Source: an uncultured Collinsella sp. (GTDB lineage Bacteria; Actinomycetota; Coriobacteriia; Coriobacteriales; Coriobacteriaceae). From it: a stretch of 50,401 nucleotides of DNA. The notes beneath the pieces are model-generated. The model searched no databases, was not told where the DNA came from, and worked only from the letters and a program-made list of their open reading frames with translations. The DNA lies in NCBI GenBank assembly GCA_900545075.1, contig UQXT01000002.1, positions 1-50,401 of the forward strand, given 5' to 3'. Made by a program: the position numbers and the translations under genes. Position 1 is the first letter of the stretch; the number at the start of each line of letters is the position of its first letter. Of this stretch, positions 8,485 to 16,715 are shown in pieces.

Positions 8485-8841
8485 CTAATCGTCGGGGGTC
8501 TCGATCTCGATACTTGCGATGTCGAGTTCGCGGCCGTGCAGCAGGCGCACGTTGGCGCCGCCACATTGGGGACAGCGGCAATGGAAGCGATCGTGCTCAA
8601 AGACCTCCCCGCAGTCCAGACACTCGCTTTGTGGATGGACTTCCTCCACGGCAAGCTCGCAGCCGTGCGTGAGCGGGTCCTCGTCGCGAAACGTCTCCCA
8701 CGCAAAGTCAAGCGCCTCGCGCACGACCTCGGTCATATCCCCGATACGCAGCGTTACCAAAACGGCGCGCGAGGCCCCCGCCCCACGCGCCGCGCGAATC
8801 ACTGTATCGAGTATGCCGTTGACAATGCCAACCTCGTGCAT
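8485..8841 (-). CDS. hypA: HypA nickel metallochaperone / hydrogenase maturation factor
   Basis: The 118-aa protein begins MHE, the N-terminal nickel-binding motif of HypA. Residues 74-92 hold the zinc domain with two Cys pairs (CLDCGEVF and CRCPQCGG). It partners HypB in nickel insertion. The start has GAGGAG overlapping the tatC stop, and the gap to tatC is only 6 bp, so tatA, tatC, hypA and hypB look like one transcript. Confidence 0.94.
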   Translation of the reverse strand: MHEVGIVNGILDTVIRAARGAGASRAVLVTLRIGDMTEVVREALDFAWETFRDEDPLTHGCELAVEEVHPQSECLDCGEVFEHDRFHCRCPQCGGANVRLLHGRELDIASIEIETPDD

Positions 8842-8847
8842 ACCGAT

Positions 8848-9639
8848 TTACTCCTCGTCGTCCTCATCGTCCGAGAACAGGTCCAGACGGCTCACAAACA
8901 AGCCCTCCTTGCCCTCGCGCGCGGTAATGACCACGCGGGCAATGGCGAGCGAAATCTCGTAGAGCGAGAGCAGGGCACCATACATGAGGCCCAGCGTAAC
9001 GGGCGAGCCGTCGGGCGTAATCACAGCCGAGCCCACAAGCAGGCCCACGTACACGTAGCGCCAGGCGCCGCGGAAGGCCGCGTAGGACACGATGTGGAAG
9101 ACGGACAGGTAGAAGATGATGAGCGGCAGCTCAAACGCCACACCAAAGCCGATCATAAAGAGCAGCTCCATATTGACGTAGTTCTCCAGATCGGGCAGCG
9201 CCGTAGCGACGGCAGAGGTCTCGCCGATGAGCCACTCAAAGCCCGCAGGGATGATGATGAAATAGCAGAAGATGGCGCCCAGGAAGAACAGCACCGTCGA
9301 GGCGAGCACCGTGGGCACGACCCATTTGCGCTCGTTGGGACGCAGTGCCGGCAGGAAAAATGCCAGAATCTGCCAGATGATCATGGGCGTGCACATGACC
9401 ACGGCCATCTTGATGGCCAGCGAGAAGCGCAGGCCAAAGCCGCCGAGCGTGGTGGTGATGTAGAACTTACCGTCCGGCACAAAGGAGCGGATGGGGTCTT
9501 CCAGGATGTCGAGCACCACGGGCGTGGCGAAATACAGCACGATGGCGGCGGCAAACACCGACACGACCACGATGGTCAGGCGGCGACGGAGCTCTCCCAG
9601 GTGATCGAAGAGCGGCATACGCGCAGGTCCGATAGGCAT
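8848..9639 (-). CDS. tatC: Sec-independent (Tat) translocase subunit TatC
   Basis: The 263-aa polytopic membrane protein has about six transmembrane helices. It carries the family N-terminal motif (FDHLGELRRRL) and conserved LRPNERKW and FGVAFELPL segments. TatC recognises twin-arginine signal peptides and forms the receptor of the Tat system, which exports folded, often cofactor-bearing proteins. The C-terminus ends in an acidic cytoplasmic tail (SDDEDDEE). The start overlaps the tatA stop by one base (TAATG), indicating translational coupling. Confidence 0.96.
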   Translation of the reverse strand: MPIGPARMPLFDHLGELRRRLTIVVVSVFAAAIVLYFATPVVLDILEDPIRSFVPDGKFYITTTLGGFGLRFSLAIKMAVVMCTPMIIWQILAFFLPALRPNERKWVVPTVLASTVLFFLGAIFCYFIIIPAGFEWLIGETSAVATALPDLENYVNMELLFMIGFGVAFELPLIIFYLSVFHIVSYAAFRGAWRYVYVGLLVGSAVITPDGSPVTLGLMYGALLSLYEISLAIARVVITAREGKEGLFVSRLDLFSDDEDDEE

Positions 9640-10244
9640 TACTCATCGCCTCCCTTCGAGGCATCGGCGGCGGCTTCGGCAGCGGCGTCGTCCTCGGCCT
9701 CGAGCTCACGAGCGAGCTGGTCGACGACGGCCTTGCGCTTGCGGGGACGACGGGCGTACAGGTCAGCCGTCGTGGGCTCCGCCGGCTCGGGCTCCGGCTC
9801 TGCAGCGGGCTCGGGCTCGACGGCGGCGGTAGCCTCGGCAGACTCGGCGGCAGCGGCATCAGCGCCCTCGCCCTCGGTCTCCTCGGCAGTACCCTCCGTC
9901 TCCTCGGCAGCACCCTCGCTCGCAGCCTTCTCGGCGGCAAGGCGGGCACGGCGCTCGGCAAAAGTCTCCTTCTTTGCGGGCGCAGCCGTCTCGACGGCAC
10001 CCTCGTCCGCATCGGAATCGTCATCGACGGCAGCCTTCTTGGGCTTGACCGGGGCCGACGCGGCCTCGCTCACCGGATCGATAATCTCGGACTGAACAAC
10101 GGCCGTCATCTTTTCCTGCGTCTCGCGGAACTGACGGATGGCACGGCCGATTGTGCGGCCCATCTGCGGGAGCTTATCCGGGCCAAACAGCAAAAAGCCG
10201 AAGACCACGATGATCGCGAGCTCACCCTCTCCAATACCAAACAC
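9639..10244 (-). CDS. tatA: Tat translocase TatA/TatB-like subunit with long acidic tail
   Basis: A GTG start at 10244 with a TTGGAGG site gives a 201-aa protein. It opens FGIGEGELAIIVVFGFLLFG, a short membrane helix, then FGPDKLP and an amphipathic helix with RTIGRAIRQFRE, the TatA/B signature. Residues after about 60 are a low-complexity Ala/Glu/Pro tail much longer than in typical TatA and closer in length to TatB. The tail ends in Lys/Arg and acidic runs. An upstream in-frame extension to 10289 was rejected for lack of a ribosome site. As the only TatA/B next to TatC it may do both jobs (inference). Confidence 0.88.
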   Translation of the reverse strand: MFGIGEGELAIIVVFGFLLFGPDKLPQMGRTIGRAIRQFRETQEKMTAVVQSEIIDPVSEAASAPVKPKKAAVDDDSDADEGAVETAAPAKKETFAERRARLAAEKAASEGAAEETEGTAEETEGEGADAAAAESAEATAAVEPEPAAEPEPEPAEPTTADLYARRPRKRKAVVDQLARELEAEDDAAAEAAADASKGGDE

Positions 10245-10397
10245 ACATACCTCCAAGGCTCGATGTGAGTCGAGCCCGCACCGCGCCATTCGGCCGGAAC
10301 TCGTCTATTCATTCGGTCAAGTATAGCGCCCGGACGCCAAAACGTCCGAGCGCATCACAAACATATGCCAAACGGCACGCCCTTTTGGGGACAAAGA

Positions 10398-10712
10398 TTA
10401 TGCAGCGGTGATCGAAATCTCCTGGTCGACACCCAACAGCTGAACCACGCGCATCACCTGGGGCTGCACATTGGTGCAGCTAAAGCGCTTGCCGTGGTCG
10501 ACCGCGTGGTGCGCGGCGCCCACGAGCACGCCAATGCCCGTCGAATCGATGTAGCTCACCTGAGCAAAATCGAGCTCAACGGCCTCAGTGGGCTGCTCGA
10601 GCGCCAGGTCAATGGCATTGCGCAGGCTATCGGCGTTAGAGATATCGATCTCGCCGGTTACCTTAATGGTGTAGAGCTCTGGCGTGGGGTTGGTAGAAAT
10701 TCCCAAATCCAT
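10398..10712 (-). CDS. STAS-domain anti-sigma factor antagonist (SpoIIAA/RsbV-like)
   Basis: The 104-aa single STAS domain carries the phosphorylation motif YIDSTGIGVLV with the expected target Ser (S in DSTG) near residue 56. Such proteins bind anti-sigma kinases when unphosphorylated and release sigma factors. No kinase or sigma gene is adjacent, so its partner is elsewhere. The start has an AAAGGAG site. The aminotransferase gene lies 51 bp upstream on the same strand. Confidence 0.85.
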   Translation of the reverse strand: MDLGISTNPTPELYTIKVTGEIDISNADSLRNAIDLALEQPTEAVELDFAQVSYIDSTGIGVLVGAAHHAVDHGKRFSCTNVQPQVMRVVQLLGVDQEISITAA

Positions 10713-10763
10713 GTATACGCTCCTTTACATATCGAAAGTGAGGATAGTACGGGAAGCCGCGCG

Positions 10764-12068
10764 TTAGACGCGCTCGGCACGCGCAAGCTCGGCAGCGACC
10801 AGCTTAACGGCCAGCACCAGCACATCGAGCGCGGCCTCCAGGTCCTCGACCGTGGGATAGCTCGGCGCGATGCGGATGTTGGTGTCGCGCGGGTCCTTGC
10901 CATAGGGCCAGGTAGCACCGGCCGGCGTGAGCTTGACGCCCAGGTCGGCACAAAGCGCGGCGACCTTTTGGGCCGAGCCCTCGGGACCATCGAAGCTCAC
11001 AAAGTAGCCGCCGCGAGGATGCGTCCAGGTAGCGCAACCAGTATCGCCCAAGCCCTCGGTGAGCTTGCGCTCGACGGCCTCAAAGCGCGGACGCAGGAAC
11101 TCGGCATGCTTTTTCATGTGCTCCTTGACCGCCTCGATGGTGGGAAGGAAGCGCACGTGACGCAGCTGGTTGAGTTTGTCGGCGCTGATCAGGCCGGCCT
11201 TGAGGCGCTTGGAGAACTCCGCGATAACCGCGGGGCTCGCACCGATAAAGCCGATGCCGGCGCCCGGGAAGGTAATCTTGGACGTCGAGGCAAAGGCCAC
11301 CACGCGGTCCTCGGTGCCCGCCGCGCGAGCGAGGTCGAAGATATTGGCAAGCTCGTCGGTCTCGTCGTACAGGTCGTGCACGCAGTAGGCGTTGTCCCAG
11401 AAGATGCGGAAATCGGGCGCGGCCGTGGGCATCTCGACCAGGCGGCGCACGGTGTCCTCGCTAAAGGTGATGCCCGTGGGGTTGGAATACTTGGGCACGC
11501 ACCAGATACCCTTGATGGAATCGTCGGCGGCAACCAGGCGCTCGACCTCGTCCATGTCGGGGCCGTTGTCGGTCATCGCGACGGGAACGTTCTCGATACC
11601 CAAGTCGGCGGTAATGCCAAAGTGGCGATCGTAGCCGGGAACCGGGCACAGGAACTTGACCTTCTTGCCGTCATGCGCGGCCTCATAAGCCTCCCAAGGC
11701 TCGCTACCGCACGAGCCGCAGCGCCAGAACATGCCGGCGATATCGTGCTCGATCAAAAGGCTCGACGAACCCAGCACGAGCGTCTGCTCGGCGGGGCAAC
11801 CCAGGAACTCCCCCGCCAGCTTGCGTGCCGAGGGAATGCCCTCAAAGCAACCGTAGTTGGAGCAGTCGACGTTGCCGTCGTGCAGATCGGCATCGGCATT
11901 GAGGATATCGAGCATGGGTCGAGAGATGCCCACCTGGGAGGGCGACGGCTTGCCGCGGGCCATGTCGAGCGCCAGGCCCTTGGCCTTGACCTCGGCGACC
12001 TCGGCTTTGAGCGCCTCGATGGCGGCATCGAGTTCGGTGGTTTCCATCTTCTGGTAGATCGTCTGCAT
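10764..12068 (-). CDS. PLP-dependent aminotransferase, probably aspartate aminotransferase of the PF12897-type subgroup
   Basis: The 434-aa fold-type I aminotransferase shows KYSNPTGITFS (cofactor-contacting Asn), FWDNAYCVHDL (Asp/Tyr for the pyridine ring), STSKITFPGAG (Schiff-base Lys) and NIRIAPSYP (substrate-carboxylate Arg). Together with its length, these fit the bacterial aspartate aminotransferase subgroup near MocR-type domains. It would interconvert aspartate and oxaloacetate with glutamate and 2-oxoglutarate. ATG 12068 with an AAAGGT site is chosen over an in-frame start at 12101. Exact substrate is not provable from sequence. Confidence 0.85.
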   Translation of the reverse strand: MQTIYQKMETTELDAAIEALKAEVAEVKAKGLALDMARGKPSPSQVGISRPMLDILNADADLHDGNVDCSNYGCFEGIPSARKLAGEFLGCPAEQTLVLGSSSLLIEHDIAGMFWRCGSCGSEPWEAYEAAHDGKKVKFLCPVPGYDRHFGITADLGIENVPVAMTDNGPDMDEVERLVAADDSIKGIWCVPKYSNPTGITFSEDTVRRLVEMPTAAPDFRIFWDNAYCVHDLYDETDELANIFDLARAAGTEDRVVAFASTSKITFPGAGIGFIGASPAVIAEFSKRLKAGLISADKLNQLRHVRFLPTIEAVKEHMKKHAEFLRPRFEAVERKLTEGLGDTGCATWTHPRGGYFVSFDGPEGSAQKVAALCADLGVKLTPAGATWPYGKDPRDTNIRIAPSYPTVEDLEAALDVLVLAVKLVAAELARAERV

Positions 12069-12217
12069 GGGTGCGACCTTTCGCGAAGCGGGACGTTGCA
12101 ATTCTTCTAAGTATAGACCGCCACCGTCGCAACGTTATGAAGCCGTGATAGATTAAGTTCATCGCAATGAATTACGAATCGCCGCGCATGCCGGCATGAA
12201 GCGCCCAAGGAGGCACT

Positions 12218-12472
12218 ATGGAGTACGGATCGTTCCAGGCCGAGGAATTCGGCGACCTGCAGCGCCTGGTCGACGGATTGTTTTACGACCGCCACGCCAT
12301 CGACCGCCTGGATCTGATCGTACAGGCCGAAATCTTGGACCTGGCGCCCGATCTCATGGAGATCGTCAACCTGCTACCGCCCGGCTATTACGACCGCCAG
12401 TCACTTTGCGACCAGCTCAACTCCGCCTTGGCCGCCCACGGCTGGGGCGCCGTCTACGGCACCGTGGAATAA
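12218..12472 (+). CDS. Small acidic protein of unknown function
   Basis: The 84-aa gene is preceded by a strong AAGGAGG site 6 nt before its ATG, which argues that it is real. The protein is rich in Asp, Leu and Tyr with predicted helices and no transmembrane segment or Cys motif. It is divergent from the aminotransferase gene with 149 bp between the starts. I do not recognise a family. Confidence 0.65.
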   Translation: MEYGSFQAEEFGDLQRLVDGLFYDRHAIDRLDLIVQAEILDLAPDLMEIVNLLPPGYYDRQSLCDQLNSALAAHGWGAVYGTVE

Positions 12473-12551
12473 ACCTAGTCATTGGGGCCTGTGGTCAAAA
12501 AATAGCAAATATGAGTACTGTTACTTTTTTAGTAACAGCGATTTTGAATTA

Positions 12552-12573
12552 AAAAGGCCAGTCTTGGCCTTTT
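12552..12573. terminator. Bidirectional intrinsic terminator
   Basis: A perfect 9-bp stem (AAAAGGCCA with TGGCCTTTT) has a 4-nt loop and an A/T-rich base on both sides. It would end the small gene at 12218-12472 on the plus strand. Confidence 0.6.
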
Positions 12574-12676
12574 GTGTCCGGTTTTGGAAGGATGCATCGG
12601 CATTTTTCGTCCAGCCACGCAATCGTTAATGCACAGACAGAATAGATTTGTACATTATTTTTCGCGCCTAAAATGA

Positions 12677-12714
12677 AACGCCGTTTGTGACAGTACTCAC
12701 AAACGGCGTTTTTT
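12677..12714. terminator. Strong terminator-like hairpin
   Basis: A 14-bp perfect stem (AACGCCGTTTGTGA with its complement at 12697-12710) and 6-nt loop is followed by T residues on the plus strand. It lies 90 bp beyond the nhaA stop and can act as terminator or as part of the element at 12489-12722. Confidence 0.65.
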
Positions 12715-12804
12715 GGCCACTGGGGTGTCCGGCAGGTGGCAAGTACCACTCAAAACCGCGTTTTACACGCGCTCGAGCAGGCTCTGGCGTCTGTTTCTAC
12801 GCGC

Positions 12805-14163
12805 CTACTCGTTCTTGGGCGCGGGGTGCTTGCAGATCACACTCATGTAGATCATGCCAAGTACAGCCGCGGTGACAGAGCCGGCGAGAATAGCGGCCTT
12901 GGCAGCCAGAACCTCAAACTGGGCCGTCGGGAAGGCGAGGCCGCTGATGAGGATCGACATGGTAAAGCCGATACCGCCCAGAATGCCCACACCGGCGATC
13001 ATGTGCCAGTTGACATTGTGCGGCAACTCGGAAATCTTGAGTTTAACCAGGGCAAACGTCATACCAAAGATACCGATCGGCTTGCCCAGCAGCATGCCAA
13101 AGTACACGCCGAGCGTCACCGGGTCGGTGAGCAGCGTGCTCATGTCCACGCCCACTAGGCGAACCTGTGCGTTGACGAACGCAAAGATCGGCAGGATCAC
13201 AAAGTTGACCGGTGTGGAGATCAGACGCTCCATGCGGATGAGCGGCGGGGTCACGCGGTGCATGACGCGCTCGACTTTGGTGGTCGAGACGGTAAAGTCA
13301 TGCTGGCCCAGGATGTGCGCCTCGTCGTCGTAGCGGTCGTCGAGCAACGGCAGGCACTCGCCAAGCCAATCGGTAAGGCTGTCGAGCTTAACACCGCACT
13401 TGGCCGGGATGGTAAAGGCCAAGATGACGCCAGCAAGCGTGGCATGTACGCCGCTCTTGAACATGCAGAACCACAACAGCAGGCCCAGCACCGAGTACGG
13501 GGCAAGGCGGTAATGCTGCGTCTTGTTGAGCCACACGAGCGCGCAGGTCACAAGCGCGGCGGCGCCCAACCAAAACGGATTGGGGCTCTGACCGTAGAAA
13601 ATGGCGATGGCGGCGATGGAGATGAGGTCGTCGGCAATGGCGAGCGTCGAGAAGAACACACGCACACCGTTGGGCACGCGGTTGCCCAAAAGCGATAGCA
13701 CGCCCAGCGCAAAGGCAATATCGGTTGCCATGGGAATGGCCCAGCCGTTGTGCGCGCCGGCATGGTTAAAGATCAGGTAGATGCAGGCGGGAACGACCAC
13801 ACCGCCCACAGCTGCCAGCATGGGAAGCATAGCCTGGCGCGGGTTCTTGAGCTCGCCGACCGTCATCTCATACTTGAGCTCGATGCCCACCAACAAAAAG
13901 AAGATCGCCATGAGGAAGTCGTTGACGAAAAGCTCGACGGTGAGGCCGGCCGTAAAATGTCCCAGGCCCACATACAGCGGGGTCTCCAAAAAGTGATGGA
14001 TGGCCTCGTAGGCATCGGTATTGGCGCAGATGACGGCGGCGATGGCGGCGAAGACCATGACGGCGGCGGAAATCGTGCCGTTCTCGGCGATGCGCTCCCA
14101 GATGTCGTGACGTTCAAAGCGCTTGCGCTCACGAACGTTGAACAGCTGCTCAGTTGCTGCCAT
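12805..14163 (-). CDS. nhaA: NhaA-type sodium/proton antiporter
   Basis: This 452-aa protein has about 12 transmembrane helices. It shows ATDIAFALGVLSLLG, which holds the TM IV Asp of the TMIV/XI assembly. LAIADDLISI holds the Asp pair that binds sodium and protons. The N-terminus is cytoplasmic and charged. It exchanges internal sodium for external protons, serving pH and salt homeostasis. The protein is somewhat longer than E. coli NhaA (388 aa) because of extra loop residues around 270-310. It is transcribed alone leftward; the terminator-like hairpin at 12677-12714 lies about 90 bp beyond its stop. Confidence 0.95.
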   Translation of the reverse strand: MAATEQLFNVRERKRFERHDIWERIAENGTISAAVMVFAAIAAVICANTDAYEAIHHFLETPLYVGLGHFTAGLTVELFVNDFLMAIFFLLVGIELKYEMTVGELKNPRQAMLPMLAAVGGVVVPACIYLIFNHAGAHNGWAIPMATDIAFALGVLSLLGNRVPNGVRVFFSTLAIADDLISIAAIAIFYGQSPNPFWLGAAALVTCALVWLNKTQHYRLAPYSVLGLLLWFCMFKSGVHATLAGVILAFTIPAKCGVKLDSLTDWLGECLPLLDDRYDDEAHILGQHDFTVSTTKVERVMHRVTPPLIRMERLISTPVNFVILPIFAFVNAQVRLVGVDMSTLLTDPVTLGVYFGMLLGKPIGIFGMTFALVKLKISELPHNVNWHMIAGVGILGGIGFTMSILISGLAFPTAQFEVLAAKAAILAGSVTAAVLGMIYMSVICKHPAPKNE

Positions 14164-14377
14164 GGGCGGCTCCTTTCACGGGAAAGCTCCCGTCTTAAAA
14201 AAGCACGGCCCGCCCAAGTGGCGGCGCCGCGCTCTAACGTATTACGCTTGCATCTAGCCTACCCTGCGCGACAAGCACGCAGGCGTGGCCGAAAAGCGGA
14301 ACCACAGGTTGAACATTATTTGCTCAACGGCACGGGCACGCCTGTCCAAGAGACGACGCGGCACCGTGCACAAAAAA

Positions 14378-14412
14378 ACGACCGGAGCGCGGGGTGTCCG
14401 CGGTCCGGTCGT
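14378..14412 (-). terminator. Intrinsic terminator of ppaC
   Basis: The stem ACGACCGGA with TCCGGTCGT plus an inner CG-rich segment is followed on the minus strand by seven T. It starts 20 bp past the ppaC stop. Confidence 0.85.
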
Positions 14413-14431
14413 GGCGTTTGGTCAACTAAAC

Positions 14432-15355
14432 CTAGCAGGCGGCCATGATGGGGGCAGCGACCTGCTTCTTACGGGAGAGGACGCCCGGCATCCAGACGCC
14501 ATCGTGCTCGTCAGCAATGCCCAGGCCCTTCTGAGCAGCCTCGGTCTCGCCCTCGAGCAGGACCTGCGAGCCCTCCTCCATGATGTCGGTGATGCACAGG
14601 ACAATGCCGTCAGCGCCCTTCTCGGCGGCGTAGGCGCGCATGGCCTCGCGAATCTCGTCGATCATGCCAAGCGCACGGCTCTTGTCGACAGTCTCGTACT
14701 GGCCGATAAGCAGCTTCTTGCCGGCGGGCTCGAACATCTTGATGTCGTTGCCGACCATCTCGGCTGCGGTGAAAGAGCCGGACGGACGGGTGAGGAAGAC
14801 CTCCATGCCAAACTTGACCGGGTCGACGCCCACCTGCTCGCCGAGCTTGGCGGCGACGGCGCGGTCGACATCGGTGGTGGTGGGGCTCTTGAGCATAAGC
14901 GTGTCGGTCATCATGGCCGAGAGCAGCAGCTTGGCCTGGACGTCGGAAAGCTCAACGCCGAGCACGCCGGCGAGCTTGGTGACGATGGTGCAGCTGGAAC
15001 CCCAGGGCAGGCAGATGTAGTGCAGCGGGCCGGCGGTCTCGAAGTCGCCGATGCGGTGATGATCGACAACGCCAAAGACCGTGGCGTCCTTAAGGCCGGC
15101 GACGGACTGGGCAGACTCGTTGTGGTCGGTGAGGACGACGAGCTGACCGGCCTCGACGGACTCGATCACGCGGGGCTCGGCGATGCCGGCGTCGGCGAGC
15201 AGCTTGGCGGACTCTGCCGGAAGCTGACCCAGGGCGCAGGCCTCGTAGGTGTTGCCGGCATACTCAACCTGGTTGAGCAGCTGGGACAGGACGACGGCGC
15301 TCATGATGGCGTCGTTATCGGGGTTCTGGTGACCAAAGACAAGAACGTTTGCCAT
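14432..15355 (-). CDS. ppaC: Manganese-dependent inorganic pyrophosphatase (family II)
   Basis: The 307-aa DHH-family enzyme shows GHQNPDNDA (His and Asp metal ligands H9, D13, D15), an Asp in VLTDHNE, the DHH motif in VVDHHRIGDF and SRKKQV near the C-terminus, which binds pyrophosphate. No CBS domains interrupt it, so it is the short constitutive form. It hydrolyses pyrophosphate to drive biosynthesis. The ATG has GGAGG 6 nt upstream, and the gene has its own terminator. Confidence 0.96.
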   Translation of the reverse strand: MANVLVFGHQNPDNDAIMSAVVLSQLLNQVEYAGNTYEACALGQLPAESAKLLADAGIAEPRVIESVEAGQLVVLTDHNESAQSVAGLKDATVFGVVDHHRIGDFETAGPLHYICLPWGSSCTIVTKLAGVLGVELSDVQAKLLLSAMMTDTLMLKSPTTTDVDRAVAAKLGEQVGVDPVKFGMEVFLTRPSGSFTAAEMVGNDIKMFEPAGKKLLIGQYETVDKSRALGMIDEIREAMRAYAAEKGADGIVLCITDIMEEGSQVLLEGETEAAQKGLGIADEHDGVWMPGVLSRKKQVAAPIMAAC

Positions 15356-15469
15356 GGATATCCTCCACTTGATATGTGTACTTGGACGTAGCTATGGTAG
15401 CACGCTAACGCCGAACCCTATGAGATGGAAGGGCCGCGACGCAATTTGGGGCAAGCGTTGGGGGAAGTC

Positions 15470-15519
15470 TGTCCCCCTTGCACCATGTTGGCGCAAAGTA
15501 ACCTGTCCCCCTTGCACCA
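15470..15519. repeat. Intergenic repeat, family B, copy 1
   Basis: TGTCCCCCTTGCACCA occurs twice as a direct repeat (15470-15485 and 15504-15519). The 41 bp from 15479 to 15519 match 25773-25813 at 35 of 41 positions. It ends two bases before the stop of the ROK kinase gene, so it may also shape that mRNA's 3' end. Confidence 0.75.
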
Positions 15520-15520
15520 G

Positions 15521-16474
15521 CTATTTGCCGGCGGCGCGCAGGGCTACGTAGGCGGCACCGATGATGCCGGCGTCGTTGCCGAGCGAGGCGACCTCGATGG
15601 GCGTCTCGCGCGAGGCGGAAAGCGCATACTGCTTAAAGTGCTCGCGAACCGCATCGAGGTAGACATCGGCCGAGGCAGAGGCACCGCCGCCGATCAGGAA
15701 CATCTCGGGGTCGACCACGTTGGCGATAAGCGCCAGGGCGCGGCCAAGGTAGTCGGCCATGGTGTCGGCTGCGGCCAGCGCAAGCTTGTCGCCCTCGCGG
15801 CAGGCCTGGAACACGTCCTTGGAATCGGAGGGGCCGGTGAGCTCAATGGGCTCGACGCCCGCCTTCTTGCACTCGGCAAGGTAGTTGCTCACCACGCCGG
15901 TGGCGCTGGAATACTGCTCCAGATGGCCATGGCCGCCACAGCCGCAGGTGCGCTCCTCGGCCGGGTTCAGGCACATGTGGCCAATCTCGCCGCCGGCGCC
16001 CACAACGCCCGATACCACGTCGCCGTTAACGATAACGCCGCCGCCCACGCCGGTACCGATGGTGACCATCACCACGTTCTGTACGCCCTTGGCAGAGCCG
16101 AGCCAGGCCTCGCCCATGGCAGCGGCGTTGGCATCGTTCTCATACTTAACGACCGCATCGGGGCAGTGCTTCTGAATGGCGACCCTCAGCTCGGGCAGGT
16201 TAATGGCAATGTTGGCCTTGACCTTGGCATCGCCCGACGCCGGGATGGGACACGGAACGGCCAGGCCAATGCCCGCCACAAAGGCACGCGGAATCTGTGC
16301 CTTGGCGACCACCTGGTCGATAGCCTCGGTCACCGCGGCAAAGCCCGCAGCATCAACGATGGGAGGCGTGGGCACGCTGGCCTTGGCAAGCAGGTTGCCG
16401 TCCTCATCGAACAGGCCCTCCTTAACCGAAGTGCCGCCGACGTCGATGCCGATGTAGTACTGCTTAGGTTCCAT
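15521..16474 (-). CDS. glk: ROK-family sugar kinase, probably glucokinase
   Basis: The 317-aa protein has the ATP-binding DVGGTSVKEGLF (residues 11-22), catalytic Asp D114 in YENDANAAA, EIGH (163-166) and the ROK zinc site. The site reads CGCGGHGHLE, so the fourth ligand, usually Cys, is His184. ROK glucokinases convert glucose to glucose 6-phosphate with ATP. It lies downstream of the beta-glucoside PTS operon on the same strand, separated by that operon's terminator, and would capture the free glucose released by the GH1 enzyme. ATG 16474 with AAAGGTGG is chosen over a start at 16540. Substrate is inferred from family and context. Confidence 0.85.
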   Translation of the reverse strand: MEPKQYYIGIDVGGTSVKEGLFDEDGNLLAKASVPTPPIVDAAGFAAVTEAIDQVVAKAQIPRAFVAGIGLAVPCPIPASGDAKVKANIAINLPELRVAIQKHCPDAVVKYENDANAAAMGEAWLGSAKGVQNVVMVTIGTGVGGGVIVNGDVVSGVVGAGGEIGHMCLNPAEERTCGCGGHGHLEQYSSATGVVSNYLAECKKAGVEPIELTGPSDSKDVFQACREGDKLALAAADTMADYLGRALALIANVVDPEMFLIGGGASASADVYLDAVREHFKQYALSASRETPIEVASLGNDAGIIGAAYVALRAAGK

Positions 16475-16528
16475 GGGAGCCCACCTTTCTCGTTTAAACA
16501 TTGCCTGTATGGTACCGCTCTCAAGGCA

Positions 16529-16569
16529 AAAACCTACCAAAAAGGGACAGGTTTGTTTTGGCAGGTTTT
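16529..16569. repeat. Intergenic palindromic repeat, family D, copy 1
   Basis: Arms 16529-16542 and 16556-16569 are inverted with 13 of 14 matches. The right part (GGGACAGGTTTG then TTTTGGCAGG) matches both half-sites of 20424-20510. It lies just upstream of the ROK kinase start. Confidence 0.7.
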
Positions 16570-16629
16570 ATCTGGGGTAACGCAATTGGCTGCCCAACAG
16601 GCCGCGCAAGACCATCCCCAAAAATAAAG

Positions 16630-16658
16630 GCGCCGGGAGGCGGAGGCTCCCGGCGCCC
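16630..16658 (-). terminator. Intrinsic terminator of the beta-glucoside PTS operon
   Basis: A perfect 11-bp GC-rich stem (16630-16640 with 16648-16658) has a 7-nt loop and is followed on the minus strand by CTTTATTTTT. It lies 57 bp beyond the IIA stop. Confidence 0.8.
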
Positions 16659-16715
16659 GTCAAAGGGACTATGTTGTCTGTTGGACCGCACGGTCCATCG
16701 CGGCGATAACGCCGA

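Larger units (their letters stand above)
12489..12722. mobile_element. Candidate miniature element with imperfect terminal inverted repeats
   Basis: The ends CTGTGGTCAAAAAAT (12489-12503) and the complement of 12708-12722 match at 12 of 15 positions. Inside, GAGTACTGT (12513-12521) recurs inverted as ACAGTACTC (12690-12698). Three hairpins fill the interior and there is no transposase frame. The flank CCTAGTCATTGGGG at 12474 resembles the repeat at 34840-34880. Confidence 0.4.
12473..12804. other. 332-bp intergenic region with a repeat-like element and two terminators
   Basis: The region lies between the small unknown gene and nhaA and is AT-richer than its surroundings. It contains a candidate miniature element (12489-12722), a stem at 12518-12538, and terminator hairpins at 12552-12573 and 12677-12714. 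A 66-codon open frame on the minus strand spans these hairpins and is not considered a gene. Confidence 0.6.

Noticed and set aside
10365..12110. 581-codon plus-strand frame opposite the STAS and aminotransferase genes
   Set aside because: It spans two genes and their intergenic gap with no Shine-Dalgarno and biased composition.
12549..12749. 66-codon minus-strand frame with a CxxC-like pair
   Set aside because: It runs through two terminator hairpins and an inverted-repeat element and lacks a ribosome site.
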